A stretch of 64,000 nt of DNA from Leptospira meyeri (GCF_004368965.1 NZ_SORO01000001.1:682001-746000); one strand, 5' to 3'; shown: positions 54,321 through 64,000, numbered from the stretch's first letter. Numbers and translations: made by a program. Notes: generated from the letters alone by a model not told the origin.

Positions 54321-54415
54321 AATGGAATGCGCAAGCGATTGCAGCGGAAATCCTTTTGCAAAGCAAAAGATTGGAGCGTAAAGCGCGGTCGCCGTTAGGC
54401 GATGCGCCCCACCCA
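54321..54415. repeat. GC-rich structured non-coding element between convergent genes
   Basis: In an AT-rich region this segment has several hairpins: CTTTTGC-AAA-GCAAAAG (54353-54369), then GCG-TAAA-GCGC and TCGCC-GTTA-GGCGA. It lies between phzF and the convergent chemoreceptor gene. It resembles the kind of dispersed element found elsewhere in the window but shares no sequence with it. No second copy is seen. It may act as a bidirectional terminator. Confidence 0.55.
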
Positions 54416-54419
54416 AAAA

Positions 54420-56222
54420 TTAAATTTGGAAAAAAGCAACATCTCGTTTCAGATTGTTCGCTTGATCAGAAAGGGCCGAACAAAGTTTATCAATCTCACC
54501 AACAAACTGATTCAGATACTCAGTTCCTTCCGAAATGGTTGCAATGCTATGCGACAATTCGAATGACGTACGTGCTTGTTCTTCTGTATTTTGTTCTATT
54601 TCCAAAGCAGAACGAGTTAAATTTCCAAAACCTTCCTTTACATCTTTTGCAATAAACATCTGTTTTTTGGTCATTTCAGAAGATACTTTTATGAGTTGGA
54701 CAGTTGTTGTAACTGCGGTCCCAATTTGAGAAAATGTTTTTTCTGTATTGGATACAGCAGACCTACCTGACTTGGAAGCTTCATATGCTTTGTCTACAGC
54801 TTCTAAAATTCTTTTTGTATTTTGAAGAGTTTGTTCACCTAGTTTTGAAATTTCGCTGGCAACTACAGCAAAACCACGTCCCGCTTCTCCAGCGCGAGCG
54901 GCTTCTATAGATGCATTGAGAGATAAAAGTCCAATTTTATCGGAAATATCGCTAATGACTTGGATGACATCAGCCGTATGTTCTACACTCGTTTCAATTT
55001 CTTCCATCGCAGAAAGTGTGGAGTGTAATGCATTTTGGCCAGAAAGAATTTCCTCTTGCATTTTTTTAGTTTCCGCTTCTGTTCGTTCCATAGAAGAATG
55101 AACGTCAACTAACACTGATTCCATTTCGATCAAAGACTGGAGCGAAGACTGAGTAATTTCATTTTGAGTTTTTGCACTTATTGCAGTAGAGCGAATACTT
55201 GCAGACATTTCTTCAACTCCCGCTGACATCTGTTCTGTAGAGGAAGCTTGTTCCATCATAGCCTGTGCAAGTCCTTGGGTTTGAGAAGCTATCACTTTTG
55301 AATCCTTACTTACACGCTCCGCCTCGCTAACGACTCCTGCTGTGATTTTTCGAATGCTCTCAATAAAAGAATTTAGGGATAAACTTCCTAACCCAAGTTC
55401 ATCGGTGGAAATCATAGCAACTGTATTGCGAAGGTCTCCATTGGCAAGGCCTTCATAACGTCTTACCATTTGGTCTGTGTTAAACTTTAATGACCGAACA
55501 AACAAAGAAGTTAAAATATAAATAGCAATACATATAAACAATGCCAGTAGACCAATCGTGATCCCCGTATTTTGTAATTGGATAATTCCCGTTACTTGTG
55601 TACCAAGTAAGTATCCAAGAGTTGTCACACTCATGCTAAAAACAGCAAACATTGTAAAAAACACTCTCGGGAAAATTCCGATTTTCGGGATCTCTTTCAA
55701 TGGCAAACTTAATTCTTTTAAAACAGATTGCGACAAAACGGGTGCCAACCTTAACTCAGTAAGAAAAAAATGAGAAACACCTAATACCGGATAAATGATG
55801 ATAGGCAAAACTGCATAAGGAATGATTTCAACGAGAGTTGGTGTAAAAAAAAGAAACGTGATGAGAGCTGCGAATGGAATTCCAAGAGACCACTGGATAA
55901 GAAAATAACCCGAATTATTTTTCGGAAATTTTAAGAGTCGAATTTTGATCTCTTGTTTTTCTTCGACTGTCTTTTTCGAAAAATTTTCAGGGATGGTTTG
56001 GGTAATGAGATTTCTCAAACGAAAAAAACGAATGGTGGGAACAATATAGGAAATCGTAAGCGAAATTGTTGCACCAAGCACAACATATACCGCCTTTTCA
56101 AAGTTATACTCTCCTCCAGAAACAATAAACAAAACTGCAATGGGAACAGCCAAAATTGAGGTTAACAATTCCAAACCCAATGTCAATTTCCAACAAATCG
56201 AAGTGATTTCCTTTTTCCCCAT
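54420..56222 (-). CDS. Methyl-accepting chemotaxis protein without periplasmic sensor
   Basis: About six hydrophobic helices in the first 245 residues have only short loops between them, so no outside ligand domain is evident. A HAMP-like segment follows (FNTDQMVRRYEGLANGDLR), then the signalling helix with the conserved hairpin tip IGLLSLNASIEAARAGEAGRGFAVVASE near residue 455, shown in part as NASIEAARAGEAGRG. It signals to CheA through CheW. The sensor may be the membrane part itself. It ends without the pentapeptide tail of methylesterase docking. Confidence 0.88.
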   Translation of the reverse strand: MGKKEITSICWKLTLGLELLTSILAVPIAVLFIVSGGEYNFEKAVYVVLGATISLTISYIVPTIRFFRLRNLITQTIPENFSKKTVEEKQEIKIRLLKFPKNNSGYFLIQWSLGIPFAALITFLFFTPTLVEIIPYAVLPIIIYPVLGVSHFFLTELRLAPVLSQSVLKELSLPLKEIPKIGIFPRVFFTMFAVFSMSVTTLGYLLGTQVTGIIQLQNTGITIGLLALFICIAIYILTSLFVRSLKFNTDQMVRRYEGLANGDLRNTVAMISTDELGLGSLSLNSFIESIRKITAGVVSEAERVSKDSKVIASQTQGLAQAMMEQASSTEQMSAGVEEMSASIRSTAISAKTQNEITQSSLQSLIEMESVLVDVHSSMERTEAETKKMQEEILSGQNALHSTLSAMEEIETSVEHTADVIQVISDISDKIGLLSLNASIEAARAGEAGRGFAVVASEISKLGEQTLQNTKRILEAVDKAYEASKSGRSAVSNTEKTFSQIGTAVTTTVQLIKVSSEMTKKQMFIAKDVKEGFGNLTRSALEIEQNTEEQARTSFELSHSIATISEGTEYLNQFVGEIDKLCSALSDQANNLKRDVAFFQI

Positions 56223-56291
56223 TTTGTTTTTTCCTTTTCAAATCTAGTTCTAATCTTTGTTTTTTATTTATGTATTTAAGTAAAAAAATAT

Positions 56292-58460
56292 TTATTTCGA
56301 AGTTCTAGTAAACACACCGTCCCAGTCGACAGGTGGCGGGTTTTTAAACAAAGAATGACACCGAGCAATGAGAAGCTCACTTGCAACATCTTTTTTTCCG
56401 TACATTTCAGACGCTGCTTCAAAAGAGAGAATCGCCTTTTCCCAATTCCGATTTAGGTAAAACTGAAAACCTTCTTCATATTTTCTCTCGGCTTCAATGA
56501 TTTGGGACGAAAGATCCGAGAGAAAACAAACTAAACTATAAATTTTTACCGGTGTTTCTTTTCCTTTTACGCGAATCCAGTCCAAAAATCGAAAGTGGAA
56601 TTCTTGATTACAAATAGATTCGATGTTTTCCGAAACCAAAATGGACACTCCGTAATCTTTTGCGGCTGCCTCTAAACGAGCACTAAGGTTTACGGTATCA
56701 CCCATCATCGTATAAGAGGCAAGGCTATCCGTTCCCATAAAACCAACCTTAGCCGGACCGCAGTTCAGACCGATTCGAAAATTCATATTTCGAGCTGTTT
56801 CGGTGTAATCCATTTTTTGTTTCCAAGTTGTTCGGAGAATCTCTAGTTCAGAAACCATCTCAAGAGCCGTTTTACAAGAAAGTCTTGGGTGTTCCTTGTT
56901 TTGAATGGGTGCTCCGAAGATTCCAACGATTGCATCACCAATGTATTTATCCAAAGTACCCGAGTTGGATTTAAGGATTTTTGTCATAGCAGAAAGATAT
57001 TCATTGAGCAATCTTGCAAGATCACTCGCACTTAACTCTTCACTGATCGAAGAAAACCCTGCGACATCAGAAAAAAATGCAGTGATCTCCCACTCTCCCC
57101 CTTTTTTCAAAGAATCCATGTTTTCCAATGCTTCGCTCACAACACCTGGATCGACTAAATTCCGAAGGATACTGTTAAACTTTCTTTTTTCTTTTCCTTC
57201 TGTGTATGTGAGGTAGGCAAAACCTAACAAATACGATATGGGAAATGCAATCACAAAAGAGGAAATTGGTAAAACCAAATCCATTCTATACAAAAAGTAA
57301 AACAAAGTAAGGAAAATTGAAATAGCAAGAATTGGATAAATATTTTTCAACAAATGCCATTGGTTGATAAAAAGTACGAGAACTCCAATCAAAAGCACTA
57401 ACAATGTGAATCCAATTCCGAAAACCTCTGATAGTTCACCTAACATATGACCTTCGATTAGATTGGATGCAAAAACTGCCTGCCCGATCACACCGGGAAA
57501 AAGTCCATAAGGGGTGACAACATCATCATGAGTAGATGCCGCAGACGTTCCGATTAAAACAATTTTATCTTCGAAAACGGTGGGAGGGACAAGAAGTTGG
57601 TTCGGATCTTCTACGTCACTTGCATTGAGTTGGTTTAATGATTCAATGATTCCAGCTGCGGAATAACGAGGGATATTTCGGAGTTCCTCTTCCGTATAAA
57701 AAAAAGCTCTTACCAAACCATCTTTTCCTAAAGGAACTTCTCGGATTGTATCCTTTTTTTGGATAAAGAACCTGCCATTTTTCCATTCAGTTTGATAAGG
57801 TTCAGATGAAGCAAATGCTTGCAAGGCGAGCGTTGGGAAATGGTAATTTTTCCAGCGAATGAACGGCGTAAACCGACGAAGGATTCCATCGCTATCTGGA
57901 ATTACATTCACCACATGAATCATTGGTGAAGTTTCACCGACTTGGCCTATAGGAAAAGATGCATTTTCGTAACGAGGAAAAGGTGAATCATTTGGCAAAG
58001 GAACATTGAATTTTTGAACCAACGTTTCTTCACCTAACCTCGGAATTACAATTCCTCCATCGCGAAAATTGGCAGCATGCGAAATTTCACCTAAGTTTAG
58101 GTTTGCGGAAACCAAAGATTCATCATAGTCAGACCTCTCGGTAAAGAGGATATCGATAATTGTAACTTTTGGTGGTGTGATCAGTTTTGTATAACCAATG
58201 AGTGTTGGATAAATATTTCGCTTCCATGGCCACTGTCCTAACTCTGGGTGGTCTGCATATTTGGCAATACTCTGTTCATCAATATCAATGATGACAATGT
58301 CTTTGGAAAAACGATGGTGTGAAGGAAGTAAATGAAAAAATGAATCAGATAACTTTCTATCTAAAATTTGCGAAATGCCAAATAACGATAGCAAGGCGAT
58401 GATGATTGCAGGGACAATCACCATCAAAAAAAAAGGTAAAAGGAATTTTTTTTGTTTCAT
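56292..58460 (-). CDS. CHASE2-domain class III adenylate cyclase
   Basis: The N-terminal helix is followed by an extracytoplasmic CHASE2 domain (residues 30-330; DKLSDSF and IIDIDEQSIAKY, HDDVVTPYG) and three membrane helices near residues 345-430. The cyclase domain at 465-650 carries both metal aspartates (FSDVAGFS and KYIGDAIVGIFG), the adenine-binding lysine before YIGD, and MMGDTVNLSARLE. It should be active, producing cAMP in response to an unknown signal. The M48 peptidase gene is upstream in the same operon with a 4-base overlap. Confidence 0.92.
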   Translation of the reverse strand: MKQKKFLLPFFLMVIVPAIIIALLSLFGISQILDRKLSDSFFHLLPSHHRFSKDIVIIDIDEQSIAKYADHPELGQWPWKRNIYPTLIGYTKLITPPKVTIIDILFTERSDYDESLVSANLNLGEISHAANFRDGGIVIPRLGEETLVQKFNVPLPNDSPFPRYENASFPIGQVGETSPMIHVVNVIPDSDGILRRFTPFIRWKNYHFPTLALQAFASSEPYQTEWKNGRFFIQKKDTIREVPLGKDGLVRAFFYTEEELRNIPRYSAAGIIESLNQLNASDVEDPNQLLVPPTVFEDKIVLIGTSAASTHDDVVTPYGLFPGVIGQAVFASNLIEGHMLGELSEVFGIGFTLLVLLIGVLVLFINQWHLLKNIYPILAISIFLTLFYFLYRMDLVLPISSFVIAFPISYLLGFAYLTYTEGKEKRKFNSILRNLVDPGVVSEALENMDSLKKGGEWEITAFFSDVAGFSSISEELSASDLARLLNEYLSAMTKILKSNSGTLDKYIGDAIVGIFGAPIQNKEHPRLSCKTALEMVSELEILRTTWKQKMDYTETARNMNFRIGLNCGPAKVGFMGTDSLASYTMMGDTVNLSARLEAAAKDYGVSILVSENIESICNQEFHFRFLDWIRVKGKETPVKIYSLVCFLSDLSSQIIEAERKYEEGFQFYLNRNWEKAILSFEAASEMYGKKDVASELLIARCHSLFKNPPPVDWDGVFTRTSK

Positions 58461-59683
58461 GGTTTTAGTTTGGACTTAAATTCACCCCAACGGTCTTTAG
58501 GAATCGGTCCATTTTCAATCCCAATACTGGATTCATAAAAAACTAGTTTTGCAATACGAATCGTGGTATCAGGGTGTGTTTTTTTAAATGATTCGGTCCC
58601 TTCCGACTTGGACAAAGTGTTCAGATAATTGGATAGTCCAAGTGCTGAGTAACCAGATTGGCTCGTTAGACCCACAGCGGCCTCATCCGCCTCTAATTCC
58701 AATTTCATATCTCGTCCGGTTTCAAAAAATTGTTTTTCTAATTCATCCAAAACCTGGCTAGTTGCGGCATTCACAACCTCACCACCAGGTGGAGACAAAA
58801 GCCCAGAAAGAATATCCAAAAATACGTTAGATTGTTTGAATTCTCCATTGTGAAAGAGTACAATGTGTCCCATTTCATGAGCAATAATTCCCGCAAGTTC
58901 CGATTCAGATTGGATTTTTTTTAAACTAGCAGTGGTGATAAAAATAAAACCCCCGGGACAAGCATAGGCGTTGATTTGTGAGGATTCAATCACCCCAACG
59001 CGAAAACTCAAATCCTTACGAGAAGAAACCGTTGCCAATCTTTGGACCACCCCATTCAGGTATCCCGTTAATTCCGAATCCCGAACTAAGGGATATTTTT
59101 TCAGTAATCTTGCTGCAAGAGAACGCCCTAGTTTTACCTCAGCCTTTGTTTCTTTCGGCACTTCTAATTCAGAAGCAAAGAATAGATGAAGTGGCCCACT
59201 AATTGTTTCTACTTTTGGTTCGATCGGAGGAGGCTGTGTTGTAGGAGATTCAAAAGGAACCGATTCAAGCCAACGTAACGATTCAAAGTCGTAGAGATCT
59301 CCTTCTCCACGCACTCTCATCTTCTGAGTCTCAGAAAGTCCTCTGGCAGCCGCCGTCTTCGTAAAGTCAGACGCTCTTTGTCTTGCGACCACGGCCTCTG
59401 AAGAATTGGAAGTAATTCCCAATTTGATTTGGTTTCCTGGAGGGAGTGGTGAAACAAATAATTTCGAAACCCAACCCAATTGGTCCCTTGCCCGCACTTG
59501 AACAAATAGTCCTTGTTCACTGATGGGAGATAGTACTTCTCCCATTGCCAATGCAGAACCATCTGCACTCAATTTTGGCTGGGAAAGAAGTTTCGCCTTT
59601 GTGCTTTGTACGTATACATTGCCCTTGGCGACAAGTGATTGTGCTAGAAAAAGAAACAAAAAGGTTTGAGATAGTGCTCTCAT
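58457..59683 (-). CDS. Secreted M48 family zinc peptidase with SH3-like domain
   Basis: A signal peptide (MRALSQTFLFLFLAQSLVA) comes before an SH3-like bacterial domain at residues 20-80 (STKAKLLSQPKLSADGS, LGWVSKLFVSP). The peptidase follows: HEMGH near residue 270 with the third ligand glutamate in ELEADEAAVGL near residue 330. The family includes BepA-type periplasmic proteases that check outer-membrane protein assembly. The stop overlaps the cyclase start by four bases (ATGA). Confidence 0.88.
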   Translation of the reverse strand: MRALSQTFLFLFLAQSLVAKGNVYVQSTKAKLLSQPKLSADGSALAMGEVLSPISEQGLFVQVRARDQLGWVSKLFVSPLPPGNQIKLGITSNSSEAVVARQRASDFTKTAAARGLSETQKMRVRGEGDLYDFESLRWLESVPFESPTTQPPPIEPKVETISGPLHLFFASELEVPKETKAEVKLGRSLAARLLKKYPLVRDSELTGYLNGVVQRLATVSSRKDLSFRVGVIESSQINAYACPGGFIFITTASLKKIQSESELAGIIAHEMGHIVLFHNGEFKQSNVFLDILSGLLSPPGGEVVNAATSQVLDELEKQFFETGRDMKLELEADEAAVGLTSQSGYSALGLSNYLNTLSKSEGTESFKKTHPDTTIRIAKLVFYESSIGIENGPIPKDRWGEFKSKLKP

Positions 59684-59783
59684 TCAAGAAATTATCATTT
59701 TGGTTCAGTCCTTTGAAAACTCTTTTTTTATTTTAAGACTTTAGAATTGACATTTCCTTTCCCACTCATGAAATGAACGCGTA

Positions 59784-61322
59784 ATGAATCATCTATTTCT
59801 AATATTCTTTCTTCTTTTTTTTACTTTGATTGGTTGTAAAAAAGAAAAAGATGAAAGTAATTCTTTGGAAGCTTTGGTGTCTCGTTTTCTTGTTAGAAAC
59901 TTACTAAGTTCCAATATCAATTCGGAGTTACCTTCGAATTTAAGTGTAGCAGTTCCAAGATCCATTCGCAAACCTTCATCTGGCCTAGGGGCTTCCCTTC
60001 GAAAAGTTCCAAAATCAATTCGTTCTATTTCATTATCAAAAGGTATCGCACAAGATACCTTTGACTATGGATTTACAGGCCAAGCCTTTCTTACGGAAGG
60101 TACATCGATAGTCTCTGAAATTTTAAGAGATTCCAAAAGGGACTTAGTTCTTATCAGCGGTGCATACTCGATAGCAAAAGCAAATCCGGGTGTTTGTGTT
60201 CCTGGTGGTGCATCTACAATCAGAATCACACAATCAATGGAAGAGGATTTTTTATCTGGAATCGAACGATTGGGACTAAGTGCTGACGAAGCACGGGGAG
60301 AACTTGTTAGCTTACAAAACGAAGGAATCCTTCCCTTTATTGGACAAGCGGTTCCTAGCCCTGCTATGGTTTACCGGAACTTGTCGAATAACGAATATGA
60401 TATGGAAGTTGAATATTCATTTGCCGATTCCATTGGAACTCCTCAACCTTGTCCGGCCAACAATCGATTTCAAAAAAGTATTAAATTTAAATCAAATAAA
60501 TCAAAAATCTTTAGTTCAATCACTCGATCTTTGAAGGTTTTTGGAATATCACTTAGTGTGGAAGCATCCATTACGTATATCACATTGGATGGGAAAAAAG
60601 ACAAAGCCATCCTCAATATCAAACAAGTGACAAGCGGCTCTGGTAACACAGATAAATCCACCACAAGATTCACCTTTGAAGAATGTGATTCAGATACAAA
60701 TGCCAATGCAAACAATTGCGTCACCTTAAGTTATAGTAATGTATATGATACAAGTTCCGGTGATAAAATCACAACGACAGTCAAAGGAAAATCAAATGAT
60801 TTCGGGGGTTATGTAACCACCGAATACATCGACAATGCAAACCAAGAAGAATATTACTTAGAAGAAACCTACGATGCTAATGGAGATACTGCCTACTTTG
60901 CAGTCGATTATTACGATATTGTAACCCCTGCCAATAATGATTACGAAGAATTAGGTTACTTTGATTATGATCTCTATGGACAATTTTATGAGACAGGGGC
61001 CAATGCCTATCAGTTTGAATGGGATGCCTATGTCGATTTTTTCATAACATTGCCTGGTGGCAATATTGGAGTGGATGCAGGTTTTACAGAGTATGATGCT
61101 TATGTAATTATGCCTGCCGGAGTAAATCCTTACACTTATCCCGATGAATACATTGGATGGGGAGAGTTCTTCAACAATGTCAATAGCGGTGGCCCAGTGT
61201 ATTATGTAGATTTTTATGGAACGGCAGACCAAATTCCTACTGCGGACGTTTGGCGTTACTATATTGATGCTAGTGGCAATGAACAATACACCTTAGTCGC
61301 AAATACTGTTGTACAAATTTAA
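59784..61322 (+). CDS. Large lipoprotein of unknown function
   Basis: The N-terminus MNHLFLIFFLLFFTLIGCKK is a lipoprotein signal with lipobox LIGC. The first 100 residues are polar and basic (RSIRKPSSGLGASLRK). The second half is beta-rich and unusually rich in tyrosine, aspartate and asparagine (TTEYIDNANQEEYYLEE, YEELGYFDYDLYGQF). No family is recognised. Its end overlaps the start frame of the porin-like gene, so both may work in the outer membrane. Confidence 0.65.
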   Translation: MNHLFLIFFLLFFTLIGCKKEKDESNSLEALVSRFLVRNLLSSNINSELPSNLSVAVPRSIRKPSSGLGASLRKVPKSIRSISLSKGIAQDTFDYGFTGQAFLTEGTSIVSEILRDSKRDLVLISGAYSIAKANPGVCVPGGASTIRITQSMEEDFLSGIERLGLSADEARGELVSLQNEGILPFIGQAVPSPAMVYRNLSNNEYDMEVEYSFADSIGTPQPCPANNRFQKSIKFKSNKSKIFSSITRSLKVFGISLSVEASITYITLDGKKDKAILNIKQVTSGSGNTDKSTTRFTFEECDSDTNANANNCVTLSYSNVYDTSSGDKITTTVKGKSNDFGGYVTTEYIDNANQEEYYLEETYDANGDTAYFAVDYYDIVTPANNDYEELGYFDYDLYGQFYETGANAYQFEWDAYVDFFITLPGGNIGVDAGFTEYDAYVIMPAGVNPYTYPDEYIGWGEFFNNVNSGGPVYYVDFYGTADQIPTADVWRYYIDASGNEQYTLVANTVVQI

Positions 61323-61341
61323 AAACAAATCAAAATCTAAC

Positions 61342-62808
61342 ATGATAAAAATCAAACTATATAGAAACTCATTTCTCTCACTTTTCCTTTTTATTCTTTT
61401 CCCAAGTTTTGTCTTTGGGTCAGAGCCATTTCATAATATCCAAGGATTTTATGGAGAACGTGCTGCAGGACTTGGAGGGGCCTTTACTGCTATTGCGGAT
61501 GATCCTTCTGGTGCTTATTATAATCCAGCGGGACTTGGATTTACTTACAATGACGGAATTTCCATCTCAGCCAGTAATTTTAAAGATGTTAAAAGAAGTT
61601 ATATCAACATTGATACTCCGGGACAAGTTTACAATCAGACCCACCAAGGATTTGACCCCAACTTTATTGGATTATTAAAAAACTTTGATCGATGGAAATT
61701 TGCATTTTCTATTGTGAATACTTATAACTACTCTTATAACCGAGTGGACCAAGTGAATTATCCTCTTGTTTCCCCTTCTATCAACTCAACCAGAAATTAT
61801 ACAAAAGAAAAATACAACCAACTCCTAGTGGGACCAAGTGCCGCCTATCTACTGTCCGACAAACTCTCGATTGGTGCCACTCTCTACTACATGAATGATA
61901 CAAAAGAAATTTCGAGGACCCAATTCCAACAATTTTCCGATTTAAGTTATGTAATGCGTTCTTACGTAGACAATCGAAGGACTTCTGGAATTATGCCGGT
62001 CCTTGGAATCCAATACCAACCCATCCAAAAGGTATCTTTGGGACTAAGTTACCGAAGAATCTTTGTTATGGGAGGGAATCGACTCTACAACGAAGTGTAT
62101 GCGGACTCCACAAGAAGGCCAGGATCTTCCGCAATTGATTTCATCGAAGGAACAGGAGATGGTGCCTCTTCCATAGAAGCAGGGGTGCTCACTCAAAAAC
62201 CTAAACTCACAACATCAATCCCCCAAACATCAGAGTTACGATTTGGAGTCGCCTTCTTCCCAACTTCTAGGTTTTTGGCTTCCTTTGATATGATTTACAC
62301 AACCGGATACAAATCCAGAAGAAACCAAGATGAAATAAGCGCCTTTGGAAGAAGGGTTACCTATACGATCAACGATACAGAAATTCGTGAATTAACAAGA
62401 GCATCCACAACTAACTTCGCTGCGGGAATGGAATACTACATAGCCGACACATTTTCTGTGTTAGCTGGTATTTATACAAACGAACCAAATACCAAACCAA
62501 TTTCTTGGACAGAGTCAGCAGTTGATCTTTATCTTCAAAATACTTTCGGGAACCAAGTGCAAATGAATTCTGGAGATGCAAGTGTTATTTATAAAGTAGC
62601 TAGGTCAGGAACAAATCCAAGAAACGAATATTCCAGAAACAAAGGTTTGAGTTTGGGTTTTTCTTGGGTAACTTCAAAATCATCAGTATCTGTCACCTAC
62701 ATCAGAGAAGTTGGATATGGAAATTCCCGCATTGATCCGAATTCCCTTTCACAATCATTTGAATACAGTGCTCATTCCGTTTACATTATGGTTAGTTCAA
62801 GAAATTAA
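61342..62808 (+). CDS. FadL/OmpP1-like outer-membrane beta-barrel
   Basis: A signal peptide (MIKIKLYRNSFLSLFLFILF to FVFGSEP) is followed by GAFTAIADDPSGAYYNPAGLGFT near residue 35 (key part ADDPSGAYYNPAGL), the N-terminal signature of the FadL/OmpP1/TodX family, whose hatch region binds hydrophobic compounds. The rest has amphipathic strands to the end, typical of 14-stranded barrels. Such porins take up fatty acids or other hydrophobic molecules. ATG 61342 is preferred; the frame extends 11 codons upstream into the preceding gene. Confidence 0.8.
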   Translation: MIKIKLYRNSFLSLFLFILFPSFVFGSEPFHNIQGFYGERAAGLGGAFTAIADDPSGAYYNPAGLGFTYNDGISISASNFKDVKRSYINIDTPGQVYNQTHQGFDPNFIGLLKNFDRWKFAFSIVNTYNYSYNRVDQVNYPLVSPSINSTRNYTKEKYNQLLVGPSAAYLLSDKLSIGATLYYMNDTKEISRTQFQQFSDLSYVMRSYVDNRRTSGIMPVLGIQYQPIQKVSLGLSYRRIFVMGGNRLYNEVYADSTRRPGSSAIDFIEGTGDGASSIEAGVLTQKPKLTTSIPQTSELRFGVAFFPTSRFLASFDMIYTTGYKSRRNQDEISAFGRRVTYTINDTEIRELTRASTTNFAAGMEYYIADTFSVLAGIYTNEPNTKPISWTESAVDLYLQNTFGNQVQMNSGDASVIYKVARSGTNPRNEYSRNKGLSLGFSWVTSKSSVSVTYIREVGYGNSRIDPNSLSQSFEYSAHSVYIMVSSRN

Positions 62809-62855
62809 TTTATATTTTACTTGTCCTTATCTGTCCATATCCTATCTTTCTGTAG

Positions 62856-64000
62856 ATGGGATTGGAACTGACAGACCAAAGACTAATCAATACCATTTTA
62901 GAACAGTCGGTCAATGCAATTGTAATTTCCGACTTGGAAGGAAACCTTCAATTTGTAAACCAGGCCTTTCTTTCTCTCTGGGGTTATGACCATGTAGACG
63001 AAATCATCGGAAAAACTGCCCTCACGTTCACTGACGACAAAGAAAAAACAGAACTCATTTTATCCGAAATCCTTACTCAATCCCAATGGAAAGGAGAATT
63101 ACGCGCCAAAAGAAAAGATGGATCTACTTTTGAAATTTCTGTCTCTGCCTATAGTTCCAAAGACAAACAGGGAAATATAACACATTTACTCGCTAGTTTT
63201 TCGGACCAAACCAAAACCAAGGAATTAGAACGTTACGCAAAAGAGAGGGAAATTTATTTTTCACAAATTTTAGATTCTATCTCTGACTTAGTTTTTTGTA
63301 AGGATAAAAATTTTACGGTCACTTATGTAAACCAAGCCTGTGCCGATTTTTACGGCGTCACAAAACAAAACTTAATCGGGATTAATGATGTAGCCTACAA
63401 CGAAAAAGAATACACAAAGGCATATCATCTAGAAGACAAAAAAGTTTTTGAAACAGGTACCACTAGTTATGTAAGAAGAGAACCAAATGTTGGGCAAAAC
63501 GGTATCATAAGAATTCTGGAAACCGTTAAAAACCCCATCCTTGATGCAAAAGGGAACATCAACGAAATTGTCGGTGTATCAAGAGACATTACAGAAACCC
63601 AAGTTTTAGAAGATCGCTTACAGTTAGTTACGGAACTTACATCGGACTATATTTATTCTGCAAAAATCGAAAATGGCGAAGTTGTGGCCGAGTGGAGTTC
63701 TAAAGAACTAAGGACAACCTCTGGTTATTCCATTGAAGAAATTTCCAAATTAGGTGGTTGGTTCAATATCATCATCAAAGAAGACTTAACCAATATTGCA
63801 GAGCGGATGACAAAAATTTTGAAGGGAGAAACTGGTGTGGTAGAATACCGCATTCGCACAAAATCCGGAAAAATCAAATGGTTGCGCGATTACACTCGCC
63901 CCATCAGAGATGAGTCGGGAAAAGTCACTTCAATCATTGGAGCAGCAAAGGACATCACTTCAGAAAAAGAAACAGAATTAAAATACTTAGTCAGTAGCCA
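62856..64000 (+). CDS. Multi-PAS sensor protein, C-terminus beyond the window
   Basis: From ATG 62856 the frame is open to the window edge for 381 codons. Three PAS domains are visible: VNAIVISDLEGNLQFVNQAF near residue 18, ILDSISDLVFCKDKNFTVTY near residue 140 and a third at about 255-370 (WLRDYTRPIRDESGKVTSIIG). Two end in PAC-type residues such as VGVSRDITE. The output domain, probably a histidine kinase, is not in the window. It starts 48 bases after the porin-like gene. Confidence 0.82.
   Translation, partial: MGLELTDQRLINTILEQSVNAIVISDLEGNLQFVNQAFLSLWGYDHVDEIIGKTALTFTDDKEKTELILSEILTQSQWKGELRAKRKDGSTFEISVSAYSSKDKQGNITHLLASFSDQTKTKELERYAKEREIYFSQILDSISDLVFCKDKNFTVTYVNQACADFYGVTKQNLIGINDVAYNEKEYTKAYHLEDKKVFETGTTSYVRREPNVGQNGIIRILETVKNPILDAKGNINEIVGVSRDITETQVLEDRLQLVTELTSDYIYSAKIENGEVVAEWSSKELRTTSGYSIEEISKLGGWFNIIIKEDLTNIAERMTKILKGETGVVEYRIRTKSGKIKWLRDYTRPIRDESGKVTSIIGAAKDITSEKETELKYLVSS

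Noticed and set aside
54390..54400. Integron attC site (GTTAGGC matches the core G-T-T-R-R-R-Y)
   Set aside because: No matching RYYYAAC at the expected distance, no integrase, and neighbours are ordinary chromosomal genes.

Overview
The window reads as chromosome of a Leptospira species, probably one of the environmental (saprophyte-like) lineages. The evidence is an AT-rich spirochete-style gene set: periplasmic-flagellum genes (fliG, flgF, flgG-flgA-flgH-flgI-flgJ), many lipoproteins, several PAS and SpoIIE-type signalling proteins, a CHASE2 adenylate cyclase, and the rimP-nusA-infB-rbfA-truB-rpsO-pnp run leading into dut and flagellar genes. The genus call rests on gene content and protein style; I could not run a search.

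Layout. 1-6200: start of an unknown gene, a divergent fliG, tRNA-Asp, a CDP-alcohol phosphatidyltransferase, an ankyrin lipoprotein, and a TetR regulator divergent from a flavin monooxygenase/SDR pair. 6300-16450: a histone-H1-like protein, a 5'-shortened SpoIIE phosphatase, a TetR regulator divergent from two class II aldolase-fold genes (the second lacks the metal ligands), a GyrI/AraC pair, and an HD-GYP response regulator with a large MHYT hybrid kinase. 16900-26900: SDR, HxlR regulator divergent from an SDR and a quinone-reductase-like enzyme, flgF, then a forward operon of RRM protein, ATP-grasp enzyme, two methyltransferases and a YihY/BrkB membrane protein carrying an inserted propeller-like domain. 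26940-41580: a 14.6 kb minus-strand run from rimP to flgJ. 41690-49600: lipoprotein, NAD(P)H-hydrate repair enzyme, a marR-DUF1398-EamA operon, a split pair of PPK2 proteins, a HIT protein and a membrane protein.

49610-52400 is the clearest accessory region. It starts at tRNA-Arg(TCG), whose 3' end is duplicated inside a 203-bp tandem repeat. Then come a 130-bp direct repeat, the tail of an IS481-like transposase, a lipoprotein gene, the C-terminal end of an Rhs protein with an unrecognised tip, and the second copy of the direct repeat. The Rhs tip and lipoprotein genes overlap by one base and look like a displaced polymorphic-toxin/immunity module. A short element that can fold into a three-way junction occurs four times in the window; two copies lie inside the direct repeats flanking this module.

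52400-64000: a PAS protein with a DHp-like segment but no ATPase, PhzF, a chemoreceptor without an evident periplasmic sensor, a CHASE2 adenylate cyclase with an M48 peptidase, a lipoprotein/FadL-like porin pair, and the start of a multi-PAS sensor protein that runs off the end.

The strongest candidates for something undescribed are the Rhs-tip/lipoprotein pair, the three-way-junction repeat family, the YihY-propeller chimera and the split PPK2 pair.
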